NCBI RefSeq assembly: GCF_000330505.1
Contig: NW_004440445.1
Coordinates: forward strand, 501,127 to 565,126
Length of the DNA: 64,000 nucleotides
Direction of reading: 5' to 3'
Source of the DNA: Entamoeba invadens IP1
Lineage: Eukaryota; Evosea; Mastigamoebida; Endamoebidae
In this document: in pieces, positions 39,808 through 50,555 of the stretch
Numbering within the stretch: position 1 is the stretch's first letter
Layout of the letters: the number at the start of each line of letters is the position of its first letter
Notes under the pieces: model-generated
Database searches by the model: none
Told to the model about the DNA's origin: nothing
What the model saw: the letters and a program-made list of their open reading frames with translations, nothing else
Made by a program: the position numbers and the translations under genes

Positions 39808-42800
39808 TCAGTCTTCAATATTCGAGATGAGTTGTTCAAACTGACAGCCAAACTCGACAAACTGCTTCTCGAACTCAATCTGTTCTTTCTTTGATTCTTG
39901 GGAGTGCATTTTATAATTATCAAACGCAGTATTGTAGCACTCTTTCAGTCGCTGTATGTTTGTTTTCAATTGTTTGTCATCGTCGACCTCATCGCAACTT
40001 GATTTGGTCGCTAACTTCCTCACAATGTTGAGCACAGAAAACACACCGGTGCTGTCCATTGTCGACAGGACGAATTCTTTCATTTCAGACACGGCTTTCA
40101 GTGCTCTCGCAGAATTCTTTCCACACTCACAGATATAGAACGAAAGCGACTCAACAATTTTGTTGATCACATCGATCGCGTAACTCAGCGGTGTGATCTC
40201 TTCGTCCACTTGACCAATGACAATTGATCGTTGCATCCCACTTGGCAAGACCATCTTCGTTTTGACGATTCTCTTCGATATCACACAATCAAATAAATCA
40301 CCACACTCCTCATCAACCATTTCAAAAGAAAACGTGTTCGTGTTCGTGATACGTGGTAATGGCACAGTCTGTTCTTCTCCATTGATCACAGGAAACACTT
40401 CTTGCGCCTCCTCAAACTCATACCCACACTCTTCACACGTTTGTTTGAACTGTTCATTAAACTCTTTCTCAGAAAGCATCGAGGTGTACACATAAAACAA
40501 TTCTCCGATAACCACCAAGTAATAGCGTGGACTCTGTGATTTCCCATCAACATAATTGTCCAAGAAGATCGAAATACTTTCATGGACCGTCGCCAACCCG
40601 TTGTAATTCCGATTCTTATCAAACAAATTCACCAACATTTCACACGCTTCCAAACCGTACCACGTCATGCGAGCTTTTGCAAACATTTCAAGCGCTTTGT
40701 ACGCGTGCGTCAAAAACAGATCTTTTGTGAACTCAATCGGATACGTGTTGTTGTTGTTGTTGTTTTCCTTCTTGTCGATCAAAAAGTCTCCACAGATGTT
40801 GATCAAATTTTTCATATCCAATATCCCAATGTCAGTGCCTTGAATCACTCGGTAGACATAATACACCACCTGGATCTCACAGATCCCAGCCTCCAAGAAA
40901 TTTCCGATCTCAATCTGTTTTTTGATAATGTTGTCTATCCACAACAAGTGCAACAAAGGACTTGCTCGGTACTTCTCGGCAAGACCAAGATACCTTTCCG
41001 TCAAGTCGTTCACGGTATTCTTCCCTCTCATCTCATCAAAGTTTTGTAATTCCAACGACACCGCCAATATTTCGTTTGCAACAGAACGAACCGACTCAAC
41101 CATCTTCGTGGACGCAGCACAGCTGGTTACATAAATAGGAGCAACAAGAAACGACGACAAATCAGTGAGGGTATACCCAATCGGGTCTTCCTGAAAGACC
41201 AACGGAAATTGTGGTTTTCCATCCGATGATCTGCTCAGTCCTTTTCTCATCAATTTTTGGAAGATCTTTTCCATTGATTCTCCACCTTGTTTGTACTCAA
41301 CGTATCGATTCAACCCAACAGTGGGAGTTTGATGCATCTTTGTCATATTTTGGTACGTTTCTTTGGCGTTGTTGTAGTGTTTAAATTCACTTCGCTCTCC
41401 AGTACTCAAACAGATGCTTGCACTCTCCGAAAACTCTTTATACATCTCCGCGTATTCTTTCCTTTGAACTTCGTGTTGGTCCTCCAACGCTGATCGGGTT
41501 CTGATATCTCTCACGGCTTTAAATATTTGTAACGATGAAATGCGAGAAAGAACGGCGTTACTCGCCTTAAAGAATTCCTTCTGGTCATTGTTCTCAAACA
41601 CCGTTTCTTTGAGTTCGTTGTACACCGCAATCTCTTTGTCCGTGTTTGCTTTTACAATATTAAACATCGTTAAAAAGACGCGCAAAAAGTCATTTGGATC
41701 TGGGGGTGTGAATGAAAGAAGTTTCGAGACGGTAGAACTCCACTCATCAAGTACAACCAACTTCTGTAATAACGTTTTGTTCTTCTCGTGGTTGTTATCA
41801 GCAATCGTCGCCTTGTCCATGGCCTCTTTCGACTGGGCAAGCAACTCAATGATCTTTGATAACAACTCCTGCGCAATTTTGTTCTTTCGTCTGTAATCAA
41901 TCAACACGTTATCCGTCTTAACCACTGACATGACGTTTGGCAAATTGTTCACCAACACTTGACTCGACTCAATTGGAAAAACTGTATCTGGGAAGACCGT
42001 CGCGCCAATAATTTTCTGTTGCATTGAAATGGTTAATTTCGTCGAACTTCTTCGAGACTGCAGCCTCCCATCAACTGATCGTATGAACGCTCCACTGCCA
42101 TTCCCAAGAGAGTTGGATCTTTGTTGTTCAGTTTTTCGTGGTGACAGTTTTGGTGTAATTGGGTCATTCTTGATGTATGAATGTAGTGAATTGTATTGCC
42201 AGTACATTTCCCTCAAATTTTTAGCAATGGAAGCCCGTGTGTTTCCTTGATCCTTTGGGTCCGACGAATCGGTCATCGATTTCTTTTTGATGTGTGAAAC
42301 TTGCACGTTCAACGATTTGTACATCTGGAACAACGAAAAAAGTTCGTCCGGTGTGACATTCACAAGCGGATTTGATGTCACCCCAAGTTTTACAAGCATA
42401 TCGTAATTGTTTTGATACAAATTAAGAAACGACGCACCCTTTCGAATACATTCGGCATTGACCTCTCCAATGGTTTTGACCATAAACCCGAAAAACGTTT
42501 CGATGATTTTTTTACAGGCAATACATTGGCTCCGCACAGCTTCGATTTTGTCAATCGATTGTTTGGACAACCTCTTGATGTCGTCGTGCATTTTCTTATA
42601 CCCCTTAAAGACGTCTTCCAATTTCAACAACTGCGACGTCACCTCCACAGAATTCGAGTAATGCTGTTTCGTTATTTCCTTGATCTTTTCCATTTGTTTT
42701 TCTTTGGCCTTCACATCGTCATCAAATTCCATCGCCAACGACATTTTTATCTCATTCATACGGTCAATTGCAGACGCTTTGATATCAACAATCTTCTTCA

Positions 42801-45800
42801 AAATGGCCACATTCTTCTCCATCATCTCCGTGAAAAAATCTAAACAATCAAGCGCATGTCCTTCAAACATGGCGTTATCGATACTTTGCACCTCTTGACA
42901 GATTCGAGTTTCCCTGACCATGATCAACGCGTCTTGGTTGCGTTGTTGTGACAACATATCAAACATTGTTTGAAGTCTGGATAACGGCGTGTTGTTCAAA
43001 TAATAGACAAGTGTGGAAAGGTGTTTGGACTCGGAGCTGTTATGGAATAAATACGTAATGATCGCATCCCGCACATCGTTTGCACTTTGTCGTGAGATGA
43101 AGTTCATGAAACACAAAATCCAAATTATTTCCTCGGCCCGCAACTCCACACTTTGGTTTCCAGTCAACACCAATTTCAGAAGGACTTGGATTATTGGTGA
43201 GATTATTGGCTCGACATTTCTACCGCATTTCTGGAGGAACTTTTCGATACCAAGAAAGACCATATCGGATATAAAAGCCTTCGCTTCCAACGTTCGTGCC
43301 ATCTCACATAAAATTTCATTGACAACCTTTTCAACATCGGTGTTGTGTTCGTGGTGTTGGTAGCATTCAATAGTTATTCTCGTAATCACATTGGATACAA
43401 TCCCATACAAGTAGACGTTGAGCACCGTTTGATTGTCAACACCAACTTTGTCTGAAATCACCATATTCTCCATCCCTCGGGGTGTCATTTGGCCCTGTGT
43501 TTTTTCTCCATCCGTTTGTCGTCTCTGTCTTGTCCGCGGTGATTCAAGTGGTAACCCAAACATGAAATCGGGACTCTGTTGTGTTCGTTTTGTGTCATTT
43601 TCCAGTGGTTTGAAATTGGTCTCAAGTCGGTTACATGGTGAGGATATTTGTATCACACTCGTGTTTCTGAGTTTCGTACAGTTGAAAGAATCAGACGTAG
43701 GCAGAATTGAATTCATGAGTGGAACTCTCATTGGTGAAAGAGACGTTTCGCTTTTCATTCGATTGAAATCAAGCATAGGAACCTTCTTCATCACTTTTCT
43801 TTCTCTGGGTTTATTCAACGACTTCGTATCAATACTTTTAACGGGTTCTTTCATTTTATCTTCTGTATAAATTGGGCTTTCTTTTGTTATTGAATTGTTT
43901 ATCCCAAGTGTTGGTCTTTTTTGATGACTGACGAGTATCTTGTCGTTACCACTTATCAACTGTTTTTCTGTGTCGAGTGAGGTGGTTGACTGTTGTAACG
44001 TTTGACTTGAATTTTCATCCAAAAGTACTTGCGATTCACCTGAGGTGTGCAACGATAAAAACGGTACGGCATCGTCACGAACGTTTGGCGATTTTCTATC
44101 GGTATACATTCTCAAAGGCATCACATCCTTTCTCACCGACAACATCACCAATGGCTCATCACTGTTTAAATCCTTCAACTCCTTTGGTCGTTCCACAGTC
44201 GTTGCTCGTCTCATATTGAGTTTTGATATCGTGCGACTCTTACGATCACCTCCAATGAGGGGTTGCTCTTTGTCCGTTGGCGTCTTCGTTGACATTTGTT
44301 TGATTGACTCGATATTCAAAACAGCTCCCACGCTCTGTCTCTGTTCTTTCTTTTGTGTCGATTCGAGTATGACCTCAACTGCCGGCTTTTCAGGCTTTTT
44401 CTCCATTGGTGAAACTGTGTCTTTGGTTGTGTTGTGGCGTCTCTTCCTTTTTGGACCACTTTCAAACGAATCCGCTTTTGTTGCAATCGATGCACTTCTA
44501 TTTCTGTTTAACAAAATTGCACATCCGGTATTACACGTATTTAAAGATCGAATTGTCAGCACCTCTCTGTTCATCACATCCAATGACATCACCAATTTCG
44601 AACGCAAGAAGTCGTACACTCCAAATGTTCCTTTGGGGCGATGGTCATTGCCTTGGAACAATTGCTGACCGATGTGGAAAAGATGGAGAAGCTTCACAAC
44701 GGTTGCAGGTGGCGATATTTTGATGTATTGCTGTTTTTGTTCGTAGGAGACTTCATTCAGAATGAAAAAGAAGCACAAAAATATGGCACGAAGCCCAAAG
44801 ATTTGTGTTTTTTGGAATTCATCAGCCTTTTCAGTTCCAATTAACACTTCGTTTGCCCATTTTTTCACAGAGTCAAATTCATCGACCAAGATTACAATAA
44901 TCGAAAAGAATGCTTCCGCTGATTTCGACCTTGAAATTTGATAATCTCTTCCAACATCAAGTTTCTGGATCAGTTCCAACAACACCAATGATGCCATCAC
45001 TCTGATATCACCCTTATGGAAAAGCACTAAATGCAACGTTTGATACACCAAAAACGTTGCTAGAAATCGTTGCTGAAAACAAACATCGGAAATGTTGGTG
45101 TTCGTATCGCTCATCCCAAGAGTGCTCAATTCAACAACAAGGGGGTAGTCTTTCAGTCCACTCAAAAAATCCAACCGCATCAGTTCAAATGTGATCGATA
45201 AACTTGGATCAACTCGCTGGTCCATTTTAACAGAATTGTTGACACACAACGTTTGATAATACCCGTCCATTGCAGTACGTACAAATTGTATATCCATGAC
45301 ACTGTACAAATCACGAATGAACTCAACGATCGACAAATTCACTTCAAAAACACCTTTCAAGTTTCTCTTAGCCACATGGACATCGAGTCGAAATGCTATA
45401 AGACTGAGGAGTGTTAACAGGCGTTTTTCAATAAGTTTCTCGTTTTTGAGTGTGTAGTTGGGTATTGTCAACACCGTCTTCACAAACGCCTGTAAATAGA
45501 AAAAGGACAATTTAAATTTGGGACACTCATCATTGGAAAAATCTTCAAATATAGAGAGCAACCCATTCAATATTTCCTCGGCTAAAACAGACGCATCAAT
45601 TTTCAACTCTTTTGGATTGAAATGTGTGTTCATATAATCAACGAGTATTTGAGGACGAACTTCGACTGCACTTAAAAACTTCTCCAAAAATGGTTGATAC
45701 AAATTGATTGGAATGAGAGTCGCCATTTCAAACATTCTGTCCAATATGACTGCTGCATATGGTGTGACAATGATATTGTCCATCTCGCTAAACAGTTTTA

Positions 45801-47727
45801 TTCCATTCTGAATGACCATTTTATCACTTGAGTTGAGCACTGAATGGATGATTCGCAGTCGTGGATACATCAGACCCATTGAGGACAATCGCACATTCAA
45901 AACCCTCTTCGATGGCGCCTTTCCCTCAAAACTTTCAAGAAAAAATTTTTCGCCTGAGCCTTTATAGACATTGATTTTCTGAACACATTCAGAGTCAACC
46001 GTCTCGCAGTTTTTGCCAAACAATTTGATGAAACTGACACTCTCATTGGGGTCCTTCATTTTGATCATTAACACCAAATTTGGCGCAGGAGGGGTTGGCA
46101 GTTCGATCCGAATTTCACGATTAAATGGAACAATTTTCCCAACACTTTTCGCGTTTAACGTCACTCGCTTCTCTGGACTTAACGAGTAATTGGGGAATAT
46201 CAATGCTTCAATTGGTTCCGAAAACACGGCGTTCACCAATGATATTTCCATTGTGACGTTGAGCTTCCTCTCTCTGTTCATTACGATTTCATTGATTGTC
46301 AAATACAGTACCGTCTTCAAGTCTCTTGTGGCAACGTAATCAACACCGCCATCAAATACAAGGCTCTTCATTTCAAACACTTTTTGGGTACTCACACTTT
46401 GTGTTGAATCAATCGGTTTGAGTTGCCACGTCATTGTCGTCCCCTTCTCTTCGACTTGAATCTTCGATTTTTGAGCTTTTGTTGGTGTTTTCACGACAAC
46501 CCGTTCTGTGCGTGGTGTCTCGATGTACAATCTTCTCGTTTCGGCAGCGGTGACGATTTCAATGTCTTTCACCTTTTCCGCCGGTTCAAAAGAGACCGAC
46601 CACCTCCCCGCAATTAAACTTGCCGATTCGTTTCTCAACTCTTTAAACAACGAGTTTTCGTCGACTAATATAACCGAAGTAAACCCCAAATTCTCAAAAT
46701 GGACTTGTTCTTTCAAATGAGGTATTTTCACTTTACCAAACCCGACTTGTTGCAACGAGTTGATTGAGAATTTCTCGGCGTCTTTTGTATGACATTTTGA
46801 TATCGCCTCGATTTGTTTTTTTCTCTTCTTTGCATCGTTCACATCATAACCCTCGTTGTACATTGTAACCATCATGGAGTTTCCGTCGTCTCTCCGAAAC
46901 ACTCTGACCAACAAATAGAAATCGTCGGTTGCCATTTCGTGAACCTCCGCCAGAAATTTTGTCTTCTTCAGTTCTCCATTACAGATTGAGGTGTACACAT
47001 TTTCGGTGACTTTTTCGAGCTTTTTTGTGTTGTAAATCGCCAAAGACACCAACAAATTTTCATTGAATCCGATGTCAAAGTCGATTTTGTTTAACTCGAT
47101 GAGTATTTTAGTTTTTGTGTTTGGGAGTGGTGGATTGAAATACGTTGTTGTGATATCCGAGAGGATCGCGTTGGGGTTAAAACACTCAAACATGTTAATC
47201 AGAGTTGGTTCGAACGAGAGTGGTTGGACTTGGACTGACAGTCGTTGAATTCGTTGTTGGAAGTCGTTGCAGACATCTTCGAATCTTTGTGAGTTAAACA
47301 ATTCCTTTGGAGTTATTTTGTCGAACGATTTCGTTGGACGTGTCGCTCTGAGTTCAGAAGAGTACACCGACTTGATGACGCAGTTCTGGAAGTTTGTGAA
47401 GCCGACGACATTCGTTGGAAATTGGTGTTCGTCGAGTTTGAATTGTGTGATCGCGTGAATTTCTTTGGGGTCGATTGTGGTGTGTACAGTCGCGTATTTG
47501 ATCAACTCGTTTTTTTTGGTCTCAAGAAGTGTTTTGAAGGCGCCAAAGTCTTTCATTTTAAGGCGTGTCGAGTCTTCACCTAAAGAGCGTTCTTGAACTA
47601 AACTTTTGACTGCAGACTCTTGGACGTCTATGTTATACAAATCAAAGATCAAGCGCTTGATTTGTAGGACGTCTAGCGATCCACACCGTTCCGAATCGTA
47701 TTTCTGACTATTAGTATTTTCACTCAA
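39808..47727 (-). CDS. DOCK-family guanine nucleotide exchange factor (DHR-1 and DHR-2)
   Basis: Single-exon gene for 2639 residues, the largest in the window. A C2-like region at about 205-345 precedes a DHR-1-type C2 domain at about 455-600, followed by a long helical-repeat scaffold. Residues about 1080-1430 are low-complexity Ser/Thr/Lys-rich and probably disordered. About 1550-1720 and 1930-2060 are coiled coil. The DHR-2 catalytic region fills about 2200-2639. It contains the alpha-helical repeats (KALEMFAKARMTWYGLEAC) and the family block SPRYYLVVIGELFYVY, then a beta-rich lobe and C-terminal coiled coil. DOCK proteins activate Rac or Cdc42 and control actin-driven motility and phagocytosis. 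The length exceeds animal DOCKs (about 1800-2100) because of the disordered and coiled-coil insertions. Confidence 0.75.
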   Translation of the reverse strand: MSENTNSQKYDSERCGSLDVLQIKRLIFDLYNIDVQESAVKSLVQERSLGEDSTRLKMKDFGAFKTLLETKKNELIKYATVHTTIDPKEIHAITQFKLDEHQFPTNVVGFTNFQNCVIKSVYSSELRATRPTKSFDKITPKELFNSQRFEDVCNDFQQRIQRLSVQVQPLSFEPTLINMFECFNPNAILSDITTTYFNPPLPNTKTKILIELNKIDFDIGFNENLLVSLAIYNTKKLEKVTENVYTSICNGELKKTKFLAEVHEMATDDFYLLVRVFRRDDGNSMMVTMYNEGYDVNDAKKRKKQIEAISKCHTKDAEKFSINSLQQVGFGKVKIPHLKEQVHFENLGFTSVILVDENSLFKELRNESASLIAGRWSVSFEPAEKVKDIEIVTAAETRRLYIETPRTERVVVKTPTKAQKSKIQVEEKGTTMTWQLKPIDSTQSVSTQKVFEMKSLVFDGGVDYVATRDLKTVLYLTINEIVMNRERKLNVTMEISLVNAVFSEPIEALIFPNYSLSPEKRVTLNAKSVGKIVPFNREIRIELPTPPAPNLVLMIKMKDPNESVSFIKLFGKNCETVDSECVQKINVYKGSGEKFFLESFEGKAPSKRVLNVRLSSMGLMYPRLRIIHSVLNSSDKMVIQNGIKLFSEMDNIIVTPYAAVILDRMFEMATLIPINLYQPFLEKFLSAVEVRPQILVDYMNTHFNPKELKIDASVLAEEILNGLLSIFEDFSNDECPKFKLSFFYLQAFVKTVLTIPNYTLKNEKLIEKRLLTLLSLIAFRLDVHVAKRNLKGVFEVNLSIVEFIRDLYSVMDIQFVRTAMDGYYQTLCVNNSVKMDQRVDPSLSITFELMRLDFLSGLKDYPLVVELSTLGMSDTNTNISDVCFQQRFLATFLVYQTLHLVLFHKGDIRVMASLVLLELIQKLDVGRDYQISRSKSAEAFFSIIVILVDEFDSVKKWANEVLIGTEKADEFQKTQIFGLRAIFLCFFFILNEVSYEQKQQYIKISPPATVVKLLHLFHIGQQLFQGNDHRPKGTFGVYDFLRSKLVMSLDVMNREVLTIRSLNTCNTGCAILLNRNRSASIATKADSFESGPKRKRRHNTTKDTVSPMEKKPEKPAVEVILESTQKKEQRQSVGAVLNIESIKQMSTKTPTDKEQPLIGGDRKSRTISKLNMRRATTVERPKELKDLNSDEPLVMLSVRKDVMPLRMYTDRKSPNVRDDAVPFLSLHTSGESQVLLDENSSQTLQQSTTSLDTEKQLISGNDKILVSHQKRPTLGINNSITKESPIYTEDKMKEPVKSIDTKSLNKPRERKVMKKVPMLDFNRMKSETSLSPMRVPLMNSILPTSDSFNCTKLRNTSVIQISSPCNRLETNFKPLENDTKRTQQSPDFMFGLPLESPRTRQRRQTDGEKTQGQMTPRGMENMVISDKVGVDNQTVLNVYLYGIVSNVITRITIECYQHHEHNTDVEKVVNEILCEMARTLEAKAFISDMVFLGIEKFLQKCGRNVEPIISPIIQVLLKLVLTGNQSVELRAEEIIWILCFMNFISRQSANDVRDAIITYLFHNSSESKHLSTLVYYLNNTPLSRLQTMFDMLSQQRNQDALIMVRETRICQEVQSIDNAMFEGHALDCLDFFTEMMEKNVAILKKIVDIKASAIDRMNEIKMSLAMEFDDDVKAKEKQMEKIKEITKQHYSNSVEVTSQLLKLEDVFKGYKKMHDDIKRLSKQSIDKIEAVRSQCIACKKIIETFFGFMVKTIGEVNAECIRKGASFLNLYQNNYDMLVKLGVTSNPLVNVTPDELFSLFQMYKSLNVQVSHIKKKSMTDSSDPKDQGNTRASIAKNLREMYWQYNSLHSYIKNDPITPKLSPRKTEQQRSNSLGNGSGAFIRSVDGRLQSRRSSTKLTISMQQKIIGATVFPDTVFPIESSQVLVNNLPNVMSVVKTDNVLIDYRRKNKIAQELLSKIIELLAQSKEAMDKATIADNNHEKNKTLLQKLVVLDEWSSTVSKLLSFTPPDPNDFLRVFLTMFNIVKANTDKEIAVYNELKETVFENNDQKEFFKASNAVLSRISSLQIFKAVRDIRTRSALEDQHEVQRKEYAEMYKEFSESASICLSTGERSEFKHYNNAKETYQNMTKMHQTPTVGLNRYVEYKQGGESMEKIFQKLMRKGLSRSSDGKPQFPLVFQEDPIGYTLTDLSSFLVAPIYVTSCAASTKMVESVRSVANEILAVSLELQNFDEMRGKNTVNDLTERYLGLAEKYRASPLLHLLWIDNIIKKQIEIGNFLEAGICEIQVVYYVYRVIQGTDIGILDMKNLINICGDFLIDKKENNNNNNTYPIEFTKDLFLTHAYKALEMFAKARMTWYGLEACEMLVNLFDKNRNYNGLATVHESISIFLDNYVDGKSQSPRYYLVVIGELFYVYTSMLSEKEFNEQFKQTCEECGYEFEEAQEVFPVINGEEQTVPLPRITNTNTFSFEMVDEECGDLFDCVISKRIVKTKMVLPSGMQRSIVIGQVDEEITPLSYAIDVINKIVESLSFYICECGKNSARALKAVSEMKEFVLSTMDSTGVFSVLNIVRKLATKSSCDEVDDDKQLKTNIQRLKECYNTAFDNYKMHSQESKKEQIEFEKQFVEFGCQFEQLISNIED

Positions 47728-47779
47728 ATATAGTTTCTCATTTTCTGATTATTTATTAATTAAAAAATATAATTAATAA

Positions 47780-47977
47780 TTAACAATACTTCACGCGGTA
47801 ATCAAAATATGACAAGATGACGGAAAGAGAAAAAAGATAAAGCGCGTTTTTTTTAAATATGTCGTAATTATAATAACAAACACTAAACTCTTTCAGCGTA
47901 CGGCTGTTCAACTCTTCGACCACATTTTTCTTGTTACGGGCCCGCCCGGCCGTCTGTTGGTTTGTGGCGTTTTTCAT
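47780..47977 (-). CDS. Small putative tail-anchored protein
   Basis: 65 residues. A basic/polar N-terminus (AGRARNKKNVVEEL) is followed by one hydrophobic segment (about 47-60) and a short tail. The first half has high G+C (GGGCGGGCC-type codons), unlike the surrounding spacer, so at least that part is probably coding. A GTTTGT donor-like hexamer lies after codon 32, with an AG just before the last codons. Spliced, the protein would lose the hydrophobic segment. No family recognised. Confidence 0.4.
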   Translation of the reverse strand: MKNATNQQTAGRARNKKNVVEELNSRTLKEFSVCYYNYDIFKKNALYLFSLSVILSYFDYRVKYC

Positions 47978-48799
47978 TAATTAGAATAAAATGTAATATT
48001 AGGAGTTTCTCCAAAAAAACTTCGTTTTTTCGTTTTTTCCTTTCCCGACTTTTGTAACATAAAGTCATGAACTTTATTCCAGCCAACTCTTTCTATCTCC
48101 TTTTTATCAACCCTAAAACTACGGGAAAGTTCAAACCGTCTTTTTTGTTCCTTCATTTTGACTTTTCTGTTGTGTTTTTACTTTTTGGAAATGAATGCAT
48201 TACATTTTTAATTGTCTCGTTTTCCTTCTTTTTTCAATATTTTTTATCGGATATAATAAATAATAATAGATTTCTAAACAGATTGAAACATTTATATCTT
48301 TTTCGATTGGTAAAAAAATACTTATTAGAGCACAAAAAAACAATTTAATGTCATTTTCATTGATTGTTGAATGTGGCTCTAATATAAATACGAATTCAAC
48401 TTTTTTCAACGTAGTATTTTTTACAACTGATTAACCTATAAAAATAAAACTAATGTAAACTAGATTGAAATTATAAATTAATGTTGAATTAATTATTCTT
48501 GAAATTGAAAAACTTAATTGTTATTAAAATGAACGACAAAAAAAACAATTAACAGACTCAAATATTTTTAAATTATAAAAAAATAATAAAGAATTAAATC
48601 TGTATGGTATTATTTATTTTCCAAAACAAAAATTATTAACAGAATTATATTTATAATTTAAGTAATTGGATCTATTTAAATAATTTAGATTATTATTCTT
48701 ATATAATACCAATTATAACAAAATGATACTAACAATTATAATTTATTAAACTACTTTATAAAACTAAACAAAAGATGTGTTAAAAATATCATTGATGAC
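47978..48799. other. A+T-rich spacer
   Basis: 822 bp. A 93-codon plus-strand ORF at 48067-48348 is Phe-rich and looks like chance reading of T-rich DNA. No other feature seen. Confidence 0.5.
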
Positions 48800-49945
48800 T
48801 CACTCAGCCTTTACAAAGAAAGAAGGTCTTGACAAAGGTGTTGGTGTTTTAATTAAGTCGAACATTGGTGAACCCAAAGTACTCAAATTGAGTTTTAACT
48901 TTTGAGTATCCAAAAACCTCGGTGAAGACGTTGAGAACTTGTCTTCTTCTGTTTTTGAATCGACTGAAGTGACTCTTTTATGTGAAGGTAAATCGAGTGA
49001 CTCTGTTGATAAAGAAATTTCTTTAGAAACAGGGGAGATCCTTCCATTCTTTATATTAATGTTTTCGGGTTTTGACATAGTCTTATCTCGTGATCTAAAC
49101 AACGTCTTCTTTTGTTTTACATCTTTTCTTTTTTCGTTCAATTTATCTTTAAGTCGCTCTTTATCTTTCTCTTCTTTCCACCCTACGACAGGATTGTTCT
49201 CAACTACCGTCAGTCCTTCAAAATTATAATTTGGAATAGTTAATTTGATGGTTTCGAAAGTCTTTTCATCAATCCCATTGATCATTGCAGCCAAACATGA
49301 CTTTGCCAAATTCGTTTTTGTCAATGCGGCAAATGGGTCCAAATTTTCGTTGACAAGCATACAAGCGGAGAATACCATTGCAAGGTTGTCGACCCCCATT
49401 TTCGTTTCGTTAGAAAATTTTGAAAAGTCTTTGAGAAAGTGAACGATAAAGAGAACAAGGTTCTTATAGTTTTCCGGTAGTACATTTAACTTTTCCATTA
49501 TAGTATCTTTGTTGTTTTCAAAAGCGGTGATTGTATCTTCGTCAACAAAATTATCATAAAATTGAGTTGGGATTGCCGGAGTGGGCAATTCCCGAAGAAA
49601 CAGTTTAAAAAGGCCTGCTATAGTATTACAACTACATTCCTTGTATATTTTGAATTTTGATGTATTGAAGAGATCTTTATAACAATCTATATCTTCTTGA
49701 GTTCCTGGAACTCGAAATATCCCTTCGACTGTTTGTGCGTTCAGTGTATATAATGTATCCCTAAGAAGGACCAAAAGGAGAGGCACTGACAAGTCTGGAT
49801 AGACCATCCGTTGCTCAGACATTAAAGTGTCAAGGTCGACTGAAAACAAATGCGTGCCTGGGCAAGCTAGAGATGACATCTCAAAATGCAAATTCAGTCT
49901 TTCAGAACCTTTTCTAGTGGCTTCTTGAAATGGTGTTTGATTCAT
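48800..49945 (-). CDS. RhoGAP-domain protein
   Basis: GTPase-activating protein for Rho/Rac. 381 residues. The RhoGAP domain fills about 35-235. It has the arginine finger in VEGIFRVPG (R78), the FKLFLRELPTPAIP block and the MGVDNLAMVFSAC block, whose Asn and helix contact the GTPase. The C-terminal 140 residues are Lys/Ser/Thr-rich and likely disordered (KDKLNEKRKDVKQKKTLF, then several SLSTESLD-like stretches), a plausible regulatory tail. The upstream ATG is used; an internal ATG at codon 23 would remove only a non-conserved lead. The gene faces away from the DH-PH GEF gene, from which it is separated by 610 bp. Confidence 0.9.
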   Translation of the reverse strand: MNQTPFQEATRKGSERLNLHFEMSSLACPGTHLFSVDLDTLMSEQRMVYPDLSVPLLLVLLRDTLYTLNAQTVEGIFRVPGTQEDIDCYKDLFNTSKFKIYKECSCNTIAGLFKLFLRELPTPAIPTQFYDNFVDEDTITAFENNKDTIMEKLNVLPENYKNLVLFIVHFLKDFSKFSNETKMGVDNLAMVFSACMLVNENLDPFAALTKTNLAKSCLAAMINGIDEKTFETIKLTIPNYNFEGLTVVENNPVVGWKEEKDKERLKDKLNEKRKDVKQKKTLFRSRDKTMSKPENINIKNGRISPVSKEISLSTESLDLPSHKRVTSVDSKTEEDKFSTSSPRFLDTQKLKLNLSTLGSPMFDLIKTPTPLSRPSFFVKAE

Positions 49946-50555
49946 TTTTATATCTGGTAGTCAATTTCGTTTTGTGTGGTTCGTTTTAATTTTTTTAAAA
50001 CGTGGGTACCATTTAAAAACAAACTTTATTTTTTAATATAAAATACATGTTTTTATTGATAAATAAAAATTAAGTTGTTGGTTGATCGTTTTTTGCCGTT
50101 CGGTATAGAATGGAGATTTTTTATTTTTTTGTTTTTTTTATTACAGAAGTTAAAACTCCATAATAAAAATATTTATTTTTTATAGCTTTTATACTATACT
50201 ATATGGTTATTTTTTTTAACTAAAAAAAATAGTCAATTCCCTTTTTTTAAAACATGGTTTTGTTACCACAAAACTGCATTATTGTTGGATTAAAACTATA
50301 AATAATAACAAATATTCTTATAAATAAGCCAAAACCCGTAATAAAACACAAAAAATACAATAAAAAAAAGTCGATTGATATAAAACGGAACACGAATCAC
50401 AATATCATTGCTTTCATTTCGTGGTATTCAAGTGTTATTAACAACAATTTCAAAAATGTTATATATAACATGATTCAACTATTTGGAAGTTTTTGAGACA
50501 GATGATATAAAGATGGTAAAAAAGAAGGAGAGAACTCGAAGTCTCAAATTGGGAG
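49946..50555. other. Divergent promoter region between RhoGAP and RhoGEF genes
   Basis: 610 bp, A+T-rich, between head-to-head genes of opposite biochemical function. Nothing specific was recognised. The last 80 bp before the GEF start look somewhat coding-like in another frame (ATG at 50513) but that frame does not continue. Confidence 0.5.

Noticed and set aside
48067..48348. 93-codon plus-strand ORF
   Set aside because: Phe-rich reading of T-rich DNA, no motif, and no codon bias like neighbouring genes.
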